From: an uncultured Pseudomonadales bacterium
GTDB lineage: Bacteria > Pseudomonadota > Gammaproteobacteria > Pseudomonadales > Azotimanducaceae
Length of the DNA: 64,000 nt
Assembly (NCBI GenBank): GCA_958296025.1
Contig: OY282430.1
Location: forward strand, 2,542,001-2,606,000
Direction: 5' to 3'
The position numbers were made by a program, and so were the translations under genes. Each line of letters begins with the position of its first letter. Within the stretch, counting starts at the first letter, position 1. A model generated the notes under the pieces. That model was not told the origin of the DNA. It saw only the letters and a program-made list of their open reading frames with translations, and did no database searches. Below, one piece after another: positions 8,086-15,211 of this stretch.

Positions 8086-8152
8086 AACGTCCTATGCTGT
8101 CAAGCCTCCCTCAATCCGGCGCTATGTAAAAATGCCAAAATGAGAACTGCTG

Positions 8153-8230
8153 ATTGCTGAGGCCATGCGCCAATGGCGAATCCGGCAAAGGCGCCAACAA
8201 AAAAATGGGGAATTGTATACTTGACTCCAC
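8153..8230 (-). pseudogene. Small ORF, 5' part, upstream of the IS
   Basis: This is the upstream half of the 52-codon frame described at 5930-6010. It starts at a GTG at 8228-8230 just after an in-frame stop and reads into the IS target site. Only 26 codons lie here, and no domain is recognisable. Confidence 0.3.
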
Positions 8231-8239
8231 CTAAAACAA

Positions 8240-8549
8240 CGCATGAAATCGTGTCATGAGTAAACCAAAATGTCCGCCTTTAGAGTTTGCCAGTTGTCCG
8301 GTCACTTAAAGTAGTTTCTCAAGTTCGTCTGATGGTTGTTTGGCGCTGTTGGGCGGGCGGTGTCGCGCTGAGCGGGGCGCCGTCCGGCGCGCAGCGGGCC
8401 AGCGGTCTAGGGCCATGCCGGATGGACAGTTCCCCGTTCAGGTGCCGCTTCACCTGCACCCGCACCTTCCGGTAGGTCGGACGATGGCGCAGCGCCGGGA
8501 TTTGCAGCGCCATGCCCTCAAAGCTCACGCAGTTGTCGTTCCCCACCAC
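8240..8549 (-). pseudogene. Relic of an ISNCY-like transposase: C-terminus and IS end
   Basis: From 8549 to 8319 the minus strand encodes about 76 residues with the C-terminal layout of ISNCY-type integrase-core transposases: a VGNDNCVSFEG start, then LQIPALRHRPTYRKVRV, then a strand ending GELSIRHGPRPLA. The catalytic domain is absent and the frame closes with a stop just beyond 8549. The flanking 8240-8320 bases contain short aaatgtccg and ttgtccggtca tracts like the ends of such elements. This is decayed transposon debris, not a functional gene. Confidence 0.55.
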
Positions 8550-8550
8550 G

Positions 8551-8646
8551 AACTATCCGCCCAACACGCTCTTGGTGGTGTCGCGTCTAGTGCGGCCGGA
8601 GTTCCTCATCGAGGTGGAGGGAACCGCCGCCGTCATTTCCGCCTAG
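8551..8646 (+). pseudogene. C-terminal fragment of a RidA/YjgF family protein
   Basis: About 31 codons ending at the TAG at 8644-8646 read NYPPNTLLVVSRLVRPEF then LIEVEGTAAV, matching the last two strands of RidA proteins (trimeric enamine/imine deaminases). The rest of the gene is missing. The fragment abuts the transposase relic, which suggests the transposon entered or deleted into a ridA gene. Confidence 0.6.
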
Positions 8647-8722
8647 GCTTTTCCCGCCGGCGGCGCATTTGCGCAGGCCCGTGCGCAAGACGCGGGCGGT
8701 TCGTCGAAAAGCGGGTTTTGCG

Positions 8723-9415
8723 CTAGGTTGCGGCGGCCTCCAGCAGCAGGGTGCGAATGTCGTTCAGCAGCGTATCCGCGTGCAGGAAGGAGACGCTGTA
8801 GATGTTGCGAATGCGCTTGCTTCGGTCGATCAGATATACCCGCAGCAGATGCGACATCGCGCCGCTGGGATCGCGGATGACCCACTGATTGTAGGCGTCG
8901 AGCAGCGGCTGCAGTTGCGCTTCGGATGCGGTGGTCAGAAACCGCCAATCGAAGCCGGGCGCCTTGAAGTAGCCGCCGTAGCGCTTGAGCGTCTGCGGGC
9001 TGTCCCGCGCCGGGTCGAAGCTGAAGCTGACCAGGCGCACCTTGCCGCCCAAGTCCGCAGCGCCCAGCAACCTCTCCTGTACGCCGCGCAGCACATGGGT
9101 CGCCAACGGGCAGCCGTTGACGTCGCTGCAACTGGTGTAAATGAAGCTGAGGACGGCGATCTTGCCGTCCAAGTGGGCATGCAGCCTTCCCGCCCGGCCG
9201 TCGCTGTCCACAACGTCGCCGTCGCTGGCTAAGCCGATGGGCGGCAATGCGTAGCTGCCCGGCGGCGGCGGCTGGAACTCCAGCGGCGCGTAGCCCGGCG
9301 CCAGCACCTGCGGCTTGGGGTGCTCGTGGGCCGCGCCCTGCCCCAAGACCGGCGCGGTCAGCAGCAATGCGCCGACCGCCAGCAGCCGACGGCGCGAATA
9401 AGCAGCCAGTTGCAT
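8723..9415 (-). CDS. SCO1/SenC-family copper chaperone of the methanethiol oxidase locus
   Basis: A 230-residue protein with a signal peptide whose RRR start could also suit Tat export, and a thioredoxin-like SCO fold. The copper-binding cysteines are in TSCSDVNGCP (C96, C102), a C-x5-C spacing rather than the classical C-x3-C, and the copper histidine is H212 in SFLHADTL. It lies 13 bases after the methanethiol oxidase gene. Methanethiol oxidase of methylotrophs is a copper enzyme with a SenC gene beside it, so this protein probably loads copper into the oxidase. Fragments of a related sco gene occur at 12146 and 14985. Confidence 0.88.
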   Translation of the reverse strand: MQLAAYSRRRLLAVGALLLTAPVLGQGAAHEHPKPQVLAPGYAPLEFQPPPPGSYALPPIGLASDGDVVDSDGRAGRLHAHLDGKIAVLSFIYTSCSDVNGCPLATHVLRGVQERLLGAADLGGKVRLVSFSFDPARDSPQTLKRYGGYFKAPGFDWRFLTTASEAQLQPLLDAYNQWVIRDPSGAMSHLLRVYLIDRSKRIRNIYSVSFLHADTLLNDIRTLLLEAAAT

Positions 9416-9428
9416 CGGCGGCCGGCTT

Positions 9429-10865
9429 TCAGTTCGCCGACGCCACATCCGGCGACGCCGGCCGCGCCAATCCATACAGCGCGTAGGCGCCGAAGCGCAT
9501 CTGGTGGGGGGCACCCAGCTCTGCGGCGAGGAAATCGATTGCGAAGCGCTGCTGCAGCGCCTTGCCGTCCCAGCCGTACAGCTTGAAGTAGTGAACATCC
9601 GCCTCGCCTTCGGTCTTGTCCCAAGCGGTAAGCAGCGACGAGGTGTAGTACAGGCGCTCCCCGTCCCAGCTTTGCGACACCATGTTGACCTGCTCGCCGA
9701 TCTGCCGCTCCAGCACCTGCACCGGCGCATGGGGGTTGGAGATGTCGAACAGGCGGGTCTTGCCGTCGTTCCAAGTGTTCACCCAAAGGCGGCTGTCGTC
9801 GGCGGCGATGGAGATATCCACCGGCAGGGGAATCTTGCTGGCGTCGCCGATGTCCGCCACCGCCTTGGCCCGCCACTCGCCATCGCCGTCCTCATAGATC
9901 AACCAAATTTGCGAGGTCAGCGCGGTGGAGGTGAAGCAATAGTCGTGGCTGCTGCCCCAAGCGCAGCGGATCTCCAAGGGCGCGCCGGGCACGTCCAGCA
10001 CCTTCCTCGGCTGGCGGGCGTGCAGGTCCCAAACGACCACGGTGTTGCCGAAGCGCTGCATGGCCTCTTCGCTGGCCATCATCTCGCCTAGGTCCATCAT
10101 GTAGTTATTCCAGCCGGTGAACGACGAGGTGACCAGCAGGTTGCGCCGCGGCAGCACCCGCACGTCATAGCCGTAGCCGTCCGCGTAGCTGCCGGACTTG
10201 CGCGCCCCGCGCAGGTCGGCGTCCGTGGGCATCCAGTGGGTGGCGAGGTATTCGCCGCCGTTGGTGAACTCCACCAGCCCGGTGCGCCCGCCGCGGTCCT
10301 CCGCGTTGGACAGGCCGGTGATCAGCATGCGCCCCGGCATGGCGTAGCTGGTGTGCGGCCCCACCACGCCGCCGGAGCGGGCCACGAAGTCATCGATGGT
10401 CTTGCTGAGCTTGGGCGCCGCCGGGTCGCTGTGGATGTCGAAGATGAAGATCTTGCTGCTGTCCAAGCCGGCGGCCCACAGGAAGCGGCGGTCGTCCGTT
10501 AAGCCGGAGTGGTGCGCCTCGTGGCGCCCGCCCACGGACAGGGTGTGAACCACCTGCCCATAACGCGGCGACGCGGGGTTGACGTCCACCGTGACCAGCT
10601 TGTCCTGCCCGTCGCCCACGCCGGGCAAGCCTAGGGTCCAGATGTAAACGAAGTCCTCCTGGCCGACGATCTTCGCCATGTAGGGCGACATGCAGGTTTC
10701 ATCGGCGACCGCCGACAATGCGCCCAAACCCGCCAGCAGCGCAAGCAGCGGCTTGAGCAGGAAGTTGCTGATGCGCCGCCGGACGGCTGTGCGAGCCAAT
10801 GCCTTGGGGTAAAGCGCCCCGCCGCCGAGCGAGCTGGTTTTCCGTGCGCCGGTTGCTTGGCCCAA
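9429..10865 (-). CDS. mtoX: Methanethiol oxidase, SELENBP1 family
   Basis: About 478 residues; the start is uncertain and an internal GTG near VRRRISNFLL would give a shorter leader. A signal peptide ends near AVADETC, so the mature enzyme is periplasmic. It has the selenium-binding-protein beta-propeller pattern, with GGRHEAHHSGL, WAAGLDSSKIFIFDI, TGLSN, and a late MVSQSWDGERLYYTSSLL segment. The histidine-rich motif near residue 115 is a candidate copper site. The family oxidises methanethiol to formaldehyde, hydrogen sulfide and hydrogen peroxide. The adjacent SCO gene supports MTO over other SELENBP homologues. Products would feed the C1 and sulfur enzymes elsewhere in the window. Confidence 0.88.
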   Translation of the reverse strand: MGQATGARKTSSLGGGALYPKALARTAVRRRISNFLLKPLLALLAGLGALSAVADETCMSPYMAKIVGQEDFVYIWTLGLPGVGDGQDKLVTVDVNPASPRYGQVVHTLSVGGRHEAHHSGLTDDRRFLWAAGLDSSKIFIFDIHSDPAAPKLSKTIDDFVARSGGVVGPHTSYAMPGRMLITGLSNAEDRGGRTGLVEFTNGGEYLATHWMPTDADLRGARKSGSYADGYGYDVRVLPRRNLLVTSSFTGWNNYMMDLGEMMASEEAMQRFGNTVVVWDLHARQPRKVLDVPGAPLEIRCAWGSSHDYCFTSTALTSQIWLIYEDGDGEWRAKAVADIGDASKIPLPVDISIAADDSRLWVNTWNDGKTRLFDISNPHAPVQVLERQIGEQVNMVSQSWDGERLYYTSSLLTAWDKTEGEADVHYFKLYGWDGKALQQRFAIDFLAAELGAPHQMRFGAYALYGLARPASPDVASAN

Positions 10866-11094
10866 TCGCGCAAGCGGCCGGCCTTGAAGATGCTTGTTAA
10901 TGGCTGGTCCTCCTTAATTGCTCAGGCGGCCGACATCTTAGCACCGAAGCGGCTGGCAAAAGGTCGCTGAGGCGTAGTGCGCCCTCCCGCACTTCCCAAC
11001 AAAAAATCATCCTGGGATCAGGGCGGGAGTTTGACAGGGCAAGGTTTAGCTGCTATTTCCATGCTGTCTTCCGATCAAACCCTGCGCGAGGTCG

Positions 11095-12093
11095 ATGGCC
11101 GTTCTTGACGAAGCGGCGTTGCACGAGGTCGCCCGTGCGGCCCTTATGGCCTGGGACTTGGCCGACGCAGCCCTTGAACTCGTGTCGCAATCGGAGAACG
11201 CCGTCTTTCGGGTGCAGTCCACAGACGGTGAGACCCTCGCGTTGCGCATCCATCGGCCCGGCTATCACGACCTTGATGAGCTCAACTCCGAACTCTGCTG
11301 GACAGCGGCCCTGAACGATGCCGGCGTTCAGGTTCCAGCGGCGAAGCTAACCCCGGATGGACAGGGCTACGCGAGGGTTCCGGTCGCAGACGTTGACGAG
11401 GTGCGCCATGTCGGCCTTATGGACTGGGCCGAAGGCAAAACTTTGCGCAGCGTCATTGACGACAGCGCCGAACTCGACGTCCAGGCCCAACACTTTGCGG
11501 CGCTTGGCCGCGTCGCCGCCCGCATCCACAACCAAGCCAGCGGCTGGCGCCCGCCGCCCGGCTTCCGGCGCCATTCCTTGGATGCCGATGGGCTTATGGG
11601 CACCCGGCCTTTTTGGGGGCCCTTTTGGGAGCATCGGGCGTTGACGCCGGGGCAGCGGCAACTGATCCTGGCCGCGAAGCGGCGGCTGCACGGAGAACTG
11701 TCTGGCTACGGCAAGTCCAAAGACCGCTACGGCCTCATACACGCCGACCTGCACGCTGACAATGCGCTCATCCACGATGGCCGCCTAACCATCATCGATT
11801 TTGACGACGCCGGCTACGGTTGGCATGCCTACGAACTCGCCGTGGCCATCTACGATCGCCGCAACCATCCGAACTGCCGGGCCTTCGTCGAAGCATTGGT
11901 CCAGGGTTACCGCGAACTGCGCCCCCTGAGCGACGATATCGTCGCCGCCTTGCCGTTGTTCTGCACAATTCGCTCCCTGGCCCTCTTGGGCTGGATGCAC
12001 CAGAGGCCGGAACTTGATGGGAACGCCGACTCCCGGGGCTTGGTCGAATCCGCCTGCCGGGAGTGCGAGGAGCTTTTGTCGCGGCCAGCGTAG
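11095..12093 (+). CDS. Phosphotransferase of the APH/SrkA-like kinase fold
   Basis: A 332-residue protein-kinase-like phosphotransferase. The catalytic loop HADLHADNALI is near residue 217 and the metal motif TIIDFDDAGYGWH follows. The N-terminal lobe carries NAVFRVQSTDGETLALRIH. The overall layout resembles stress-response kinase SrkA and homoserine kinase II-like enzymes more than clinical aminoglycoside kinases, so antibiotic resistance should not be assumed. The gene is divergent from mtoX with a 230-base gap. Confidence 0.8.
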   Translation: MAVLDEAALHEVARAALMAWDLADAALELVSQSENAVFRVQSTDGETLALRIHRPGYHDLDELNSELCWTAALNDAGVQVPAAKLTPDGQGYARVPVADVDEVRHVGLMDWAEGKTLRSVIDDSAELDVQAQHFAALGRVAARIHNQASGWRPPPGFRRHSLDADGLMGTRPFWGPFWEHRALTPGQRQLILAAKRRLHGELSGYGKSKDRYGLIHADLHADNALIHDGRLTIIDFDDAGYGWHAYELAVAIYDRRNHPNCRAFVEALVQGYRELRPLSDDIVAALPLFCTIRSLALLGWMHQRPELDGNADSRGLVESACRECEELLSRPA

Positions 12094-12145
12094 TTTGCGC
12101 CAGGAGGCTTCCGAAAAATCGGCGGCGACTGATGGAATTCAAGGC

Positions 12146-12201
12146 GTTGAACGACATTCGCACCCTGCTGGAGGCGCCGAGGCCGCTGCAACCTAAACTC
12201 C
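12146..12201 (+). pseudogene. Remnant of the 3' end of a sco gene, before ATPase copy 1
   Basis: The sequence gttgaacgacattcgcaccc, continuing through ctgctggag to gctgcaacct, matches the last codons of the sco gene at 8723 (LLNDIRTLL...EAAAT stop) with a small change in the middle. The tail cctaaactcc is shared with 15061-15073 before ATPase copy 2. It is non-coding debris showing that a sco paralog once stood upstream of this gene. Confidence 0.6.
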
Positions 12202-12311
12202 GCACGGGTGGTGCCCCTGCCGCACCCTCAACCCCGGCACCACCCGGCGTTTCGGTTTCGGGATTACCGCCAGGCTTTGACCACGCCCTGGCGAAGGGCT
12301 AAGGTGCGCCC

Positions 12312-13883
12312 ATGAGCGTCCCCGACAACGGTGCCGCCAAGCGCCGGCTGCCCATCGGCATCCAGACCTTCCGGGAAATCCGAGAGGATGGCTTCTACTA
12401 CGTCGATAAAACGGCCTACATCCGGCGGTTGACGGAAGGGGGCAAGCACTATTTCCTGTCCCGCCCCCGGCGCTTCGGCAAGAGCCTGCTGCTGGACACC
12501 ATCAAGGAGTTGTTCGAAGGCAGCGAGGAACTGTTCCGGGGGCTGGCCATCCACGATCAGTGGGATTGGAACATGCGCTGCCCGGTGCTGCGGCTGGACT
12601 TCGGCAGCGGCGACTTCGAGCAGCCCGGCTGGTTGTCCGAGGATTTGACGTTGCAGCTGGAGGCCATTGAGAAAGGCGCCGGCATCGCCGCCAGCAGCAG
12701 CAGCGCTCCGGCCCGCTTTCGCCGGCTGATTGCGGAGCTGCGCGAACGCAGCGGTCGGCGGGTGGTGGTCTTGGTCGATGAGTACGACAAGCCGATCCTT
12801 GACGCGTTGGGAACGCCGGAAATAGCCCGCGCCAACCGCAGCTTCCTGCGCGGCCTGTACTCCGTCATCAAGTCCTGCGACGCGCACATCGAGTTCACTT
12901 TGCTGACGGGAGTGAGCAAGTTCGCAAAAGTCAGCATCTTCTCCGGCCTGAACAACCTCATGGACATCACCCTGGACCCGCACTACTCCGCCATTTGCGG
13001 CTACACGGAACAGGATTTGGATGAAGTGTTCGCACCGGAGCTTCCCGGCTTGGACCGTGACGAGGTGCGCCACTGGTACAACGGCTACAGCTGGCGGGGC
13101 GAAGGGAAGGTGTACAACCCCTTCGACATCCTGCTGCTGTTCCGGCAGAGGGAGTTCAAGGCGCACTGGTTCGAGACCGGCTCGCCGAAGTTCCTCATCG
13201 ACACCCTGCTGCGGCGCGGCGTCCCCACCCTGGGCCTGGAGGGCATGACCAGTTCCGAGGCGCTGCTGTCGGCCTTCGACGTCGACGAGATGTCCGTCGA
13301 GGCGCTGCTGTTCCAGACCGGCTACCTGACCATCACCGGCGAGGATGCGCAAAACGGCTTGGCCCAATACCGGCTGGGCTACCCGAACCGGGAGGTGCGG
13401 CAAAGCCTCAACGAGCGCCTGCTGATGGCCCTGCTGCCGGACGCCTCCCGGCGGCTGGCGCAGAAAACGTCGCTGCGCAGGCTGCTGGCCGCCAACGACT
13501 TTGCCGGCCTTGAGGCCCTGCTGCGGGGGGTCTTCGCCGGCGTTCCCCACCAATGGCACACTCGGAACAACATCCAGGACTATGAAGGCTACTACGCCAG
13601 CGTGGTCTATTCGTACTTTGCGGCGCAGGGCTTGGACTTGGTTGCGGAGGAGAGCGCCAGCGGCGGCAGGGCCGACATGGTGGTGCGCTTCGACGGCGGG
13701 GTTTACGTTTTCGAGTTCAAGTCGGTGGGGAAGGAAGCTGCGGGGAGGGCGTTGGCCCAAATCAAGGAAAGGGGCTACGCCGACAAATACCGACACTTGG
13801 GCCGGCCGGTCCATCTGATTGGGGTGGAGTTCAGCCGACAGGACCGCAACATCGCCGCCTTTGAGGTGGCGCTGGCCGCATAG
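12312..13883 (+). CDS. AAA-ATPase-like / PD-(D/E)XK nuclease protein, copy 1
   Basis: A 523-residue protein of the AAA_9 plus PDDEXK_9 (DUF1703) architecture. The N-terminal ATPase domain has a degenerate P-loop RPRRFGKS (K57, S58) and Walker B VVVLVDEYDKP near residue 155. A C-terminal nuclease-like domain has RADMVVRF followed by VYVFEFKSVG near 455-478, giving the D and E-x-K residues. The family is abundant in some anaerobes and symbionts; a defence or mobile-element role is often suggested but not established. The 50 bases before the ATG are shared with copy 2 at 15212. A central 330-bp block is almost identical between the copies. Confidence 0.85.
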   Translation: MSVPDNGAAKRRLPIGIQTFREIREDGFYYVDKTAYIRRLTEGGKHYFLSRPRRFGKSLLLDTIKELFEGSEELFRGLAIHDQWDWNMRCPVLRLDFGSGDFEQPGWLSEDLTLQLEAIEKGAGIAASSSSAPARFRRLIAELRERSGRRVVVLVDEYDKPILDALGTPEIARANRSFLRGLYSVIKSCDAHIEFTLLTGVSKFAKVSIFSGLNNLMDITLDPHYSAICGYTEQDLDEVFAPELPGLDRDEVRHWYNGYSWRGEGKVYNPFDILLLFRQREFKAHWFETGSPKFLIDTLLRRGVPTLGLEGMTSSEALLSAFDVDEMSVEALLFQTGYLTITGEDAQNGLAQYRLGYPNREVRQSLNERLLMALLPDASRRLAQKTSLRRLLAANDFAGLEALLRGVFAGVPHQWHTRNNIQDYEGYYASVVYSYFAAQGLDLVAEESASGGRADMVVRFDGGVYVFEFKSVGKEAAGRALAQIKERGYADKYRHLGRPVHLIGVEFSRQDRNIAAFEVALAA

Positions 13884-13927
13884 CAACTTTGTTAACCTAA
13901 ACCCGTGTTCTTGATGGCGGGTTTACA

Positions 13928-14968
13928 GTGACAAATGAGCTGGATTTTCGTTCGATGGCGCACAGCAAGGCGCCGCTCGGCGCGGATGGGCGCTTGAGCA
14001 GGCAACTCTTGCGAGTGGGATTCATCGGCCTTGGCAACGTTGGCGGCAAGTTGGCGGGGAGCCTTCAGCGCAACGGTTTTCCGCTGACCCTGAACGACCT
14101 GAACCCTCAAACGGCGAAACCGTTGCTTGAACGCGGCGCCCGTTGGGCGGAGACGCCAAAGGCCCTTGCTCAGGCTGCGGATGTCGTTATTACCTGCCTC
14201 CCCAGCGCCCAAGCGGTGTGCGACGTCATGGAGTCCCCTGCGGGCGTTTTGGCGGGCCTGTGCAAGGGTTCGGTATGGGTGGAGATGAGCACCATGGACG
14301 AAGGGGGGGTGCAAAGGCTGGGCGGCAAGGTCGAACAAGTTGGCGCCCTGGCCCTTGAAGCGCCGGTTTCCGGCGGCTGCCATCGTGCGGCCACCGGCAA
14401 CATATCGATATTGGTCGGTGGCCGACGCGAAGGGTTCGACCGGGTCTTCCCGGCGCTGCAAGCAATGGGTGGGAACATACTGCACGTCGGCCCGCTGGGT
14501 TCCGCATCGGCGCTCAAGGTGGTCACCAACTACCTCGCCTCCACCCATCTGGTGGCTCTTGGCGAAGCGCTGATGGTCTGCAAGTTGTCTGGGATCGATC
14601 TCGCCACCGCCTATGAGGGCATTCGCATCAGCTCCGGCAACAGCTTTGTCCATGAAACCGAGAGCCAAGTGATCCTGAACGGCAGCTACAACATCAACTT
14701 CACCATGGACCTTGTGTGCAAGGACACCGGTCTGTTCGACGCGCTGGGCAAGCGGCTGGGCATTCCATTGGAGCTTTCGCCCAAAATCGTGGAGATTTTT
14801 GAAAACGGGCGAAGGCGCTATGGCGAACGGGCTTGGTCCTCCATGATTGTCAAGCGCCTTGAGGAGGCCTGCTCCGCCGATTTGCGGGCACCCGGTTTTC
14901 CAGAGGAACTCGTGGACAACCTTTCAAAAGCCGACGGCAGGGAAATTCATCGAACGGAAACCACTTAG
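13928..14968 (+). CDS. 3-hydroxyisobutyrate dehydrogenase-family oxidoreductase
   Basis: About 346 residues from a GTG at 13928, or 337 from ATG 13955. The N-terminal Rossmann motif is GFIGLGNVGGKLAGSL. The substrate motif appears as EAPVSGGCHRAATG, and the catalytic lysine region is GSASALKVVTNYLAS, followed by the all-helical C-terminal domain. The family oxidises beta-hydroxyacids (3-hydroxyisobutyrate, tartronate semialdehyde, sulfolactaldehyde and others) with NAD(P). The exact substrate is not readable. The gene sits alone between the two ATPase copies, which suggests it was enclosed by the duplication or by a later insertion. Confidence 0.8.
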   Translation: MTNELDFRSMAHSKAPLGADGRLSRQLLRVGFIGLGNVGGKLAGSLQRNGFPLTLNDLNPQTAKPLLERGARWAETPKALAQAADVVITCLPSAQAVCDVMESPAGVLAGLCKGSVWVEMSTMDEGGVQRLGGKVEQVGALALEAPVSGGCHRAATGNISILVGGRREGFDRVFPALQAMGGNILHVGPLGSASALKVVTNYLASTHLVALGEALMVCKLSGIDLATAYEGIRISSGNSFVHETESQVILNGSYNINFTMDLVCKDTGLFDALGKRLGIPLELSPKIVEIFENGRRRYGERAWSSMIVKRLEEACSADLRAPGFPEELVDNLSKADGREIHRTETT

Positions 14969-14984
14969 GGCCGCCGCACAACTT

Positions 14985-15075
14985 GGTGTTCGCCGCACCG
15001 GCCGTGGGTCAAGGCTTGGCCCACGAGCACCCCAAACCGCAGGTGCTTACGCGCTACTGCAACCTAAACTCCGCG
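14985..15075 (+). pseudogene. Remnant of a sco gene, N-terminal part joined to 3' end, before ATPase copy 2
   Basis: From 14985 the sequence would encode VFAAPAVGQGLAHEHPKPQV, closely matching residues around 20-37 of the SCO protein at 8723 (APVLGQGAAHEHPKPQVL). It then jumps near 15055 to the sequence ctgcaacctaaactcc that marks the 3' end at 12146-12201. Almost the whole sco reading frame has been deleted between these points. Confidence 0.65.
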
Positions 15076-15211
15076 AAGGCACCCCTCACGCAGCTTGGTG
15101 TCTGCAATGCACACTCCTGAAACCGCCGGCGGGTGGAAAGGTTCGTCATGCGGCGTTTCGGGATTGCCGCCAGGCTTTGACCACACCCTGGCCAAGGGCT
15201 AAGGTGCGCCC

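Larger units (their letters stand above)
6011..8161. mobile_element. Intact insertion sequence with terminal repeats and 9-bp target duplication
   Basis: The element proper is 6020-8152 (2133 bp). Its ends are perfect 18-bp inverted repeats, cagcagttctcattttgg at 6020-6037 and the complement at 8135-8152. Both flanks carry the 9-bp direct repeat attgctgag (6011-6019 and 8153-8161), so the insertion looks recent. It encodes a DDE transposase and, immediately upstream on the same strand and overlapping by four bases, a DNA adenine methyltransferase. It interrupts a small reading frame upstream of the ferredoxin. Confidence 0.92.

Noticed and set aside
11095-12093. Aminoglycoside resistance kinase
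   Set aside because: It has the fold but no specific resemblance to known resistance enzymes; a metabolic or stress kinase is more likely.
12264-13886. 540-codon open frame on the minus strand opposite ATPase copy 1, and its counterparts opposite copy 2
   Set aside because: It lacks any recognisable domain and mirrors the codon pattern of the sense gene; long antisense frames are expected in GC-rich coding DNA.
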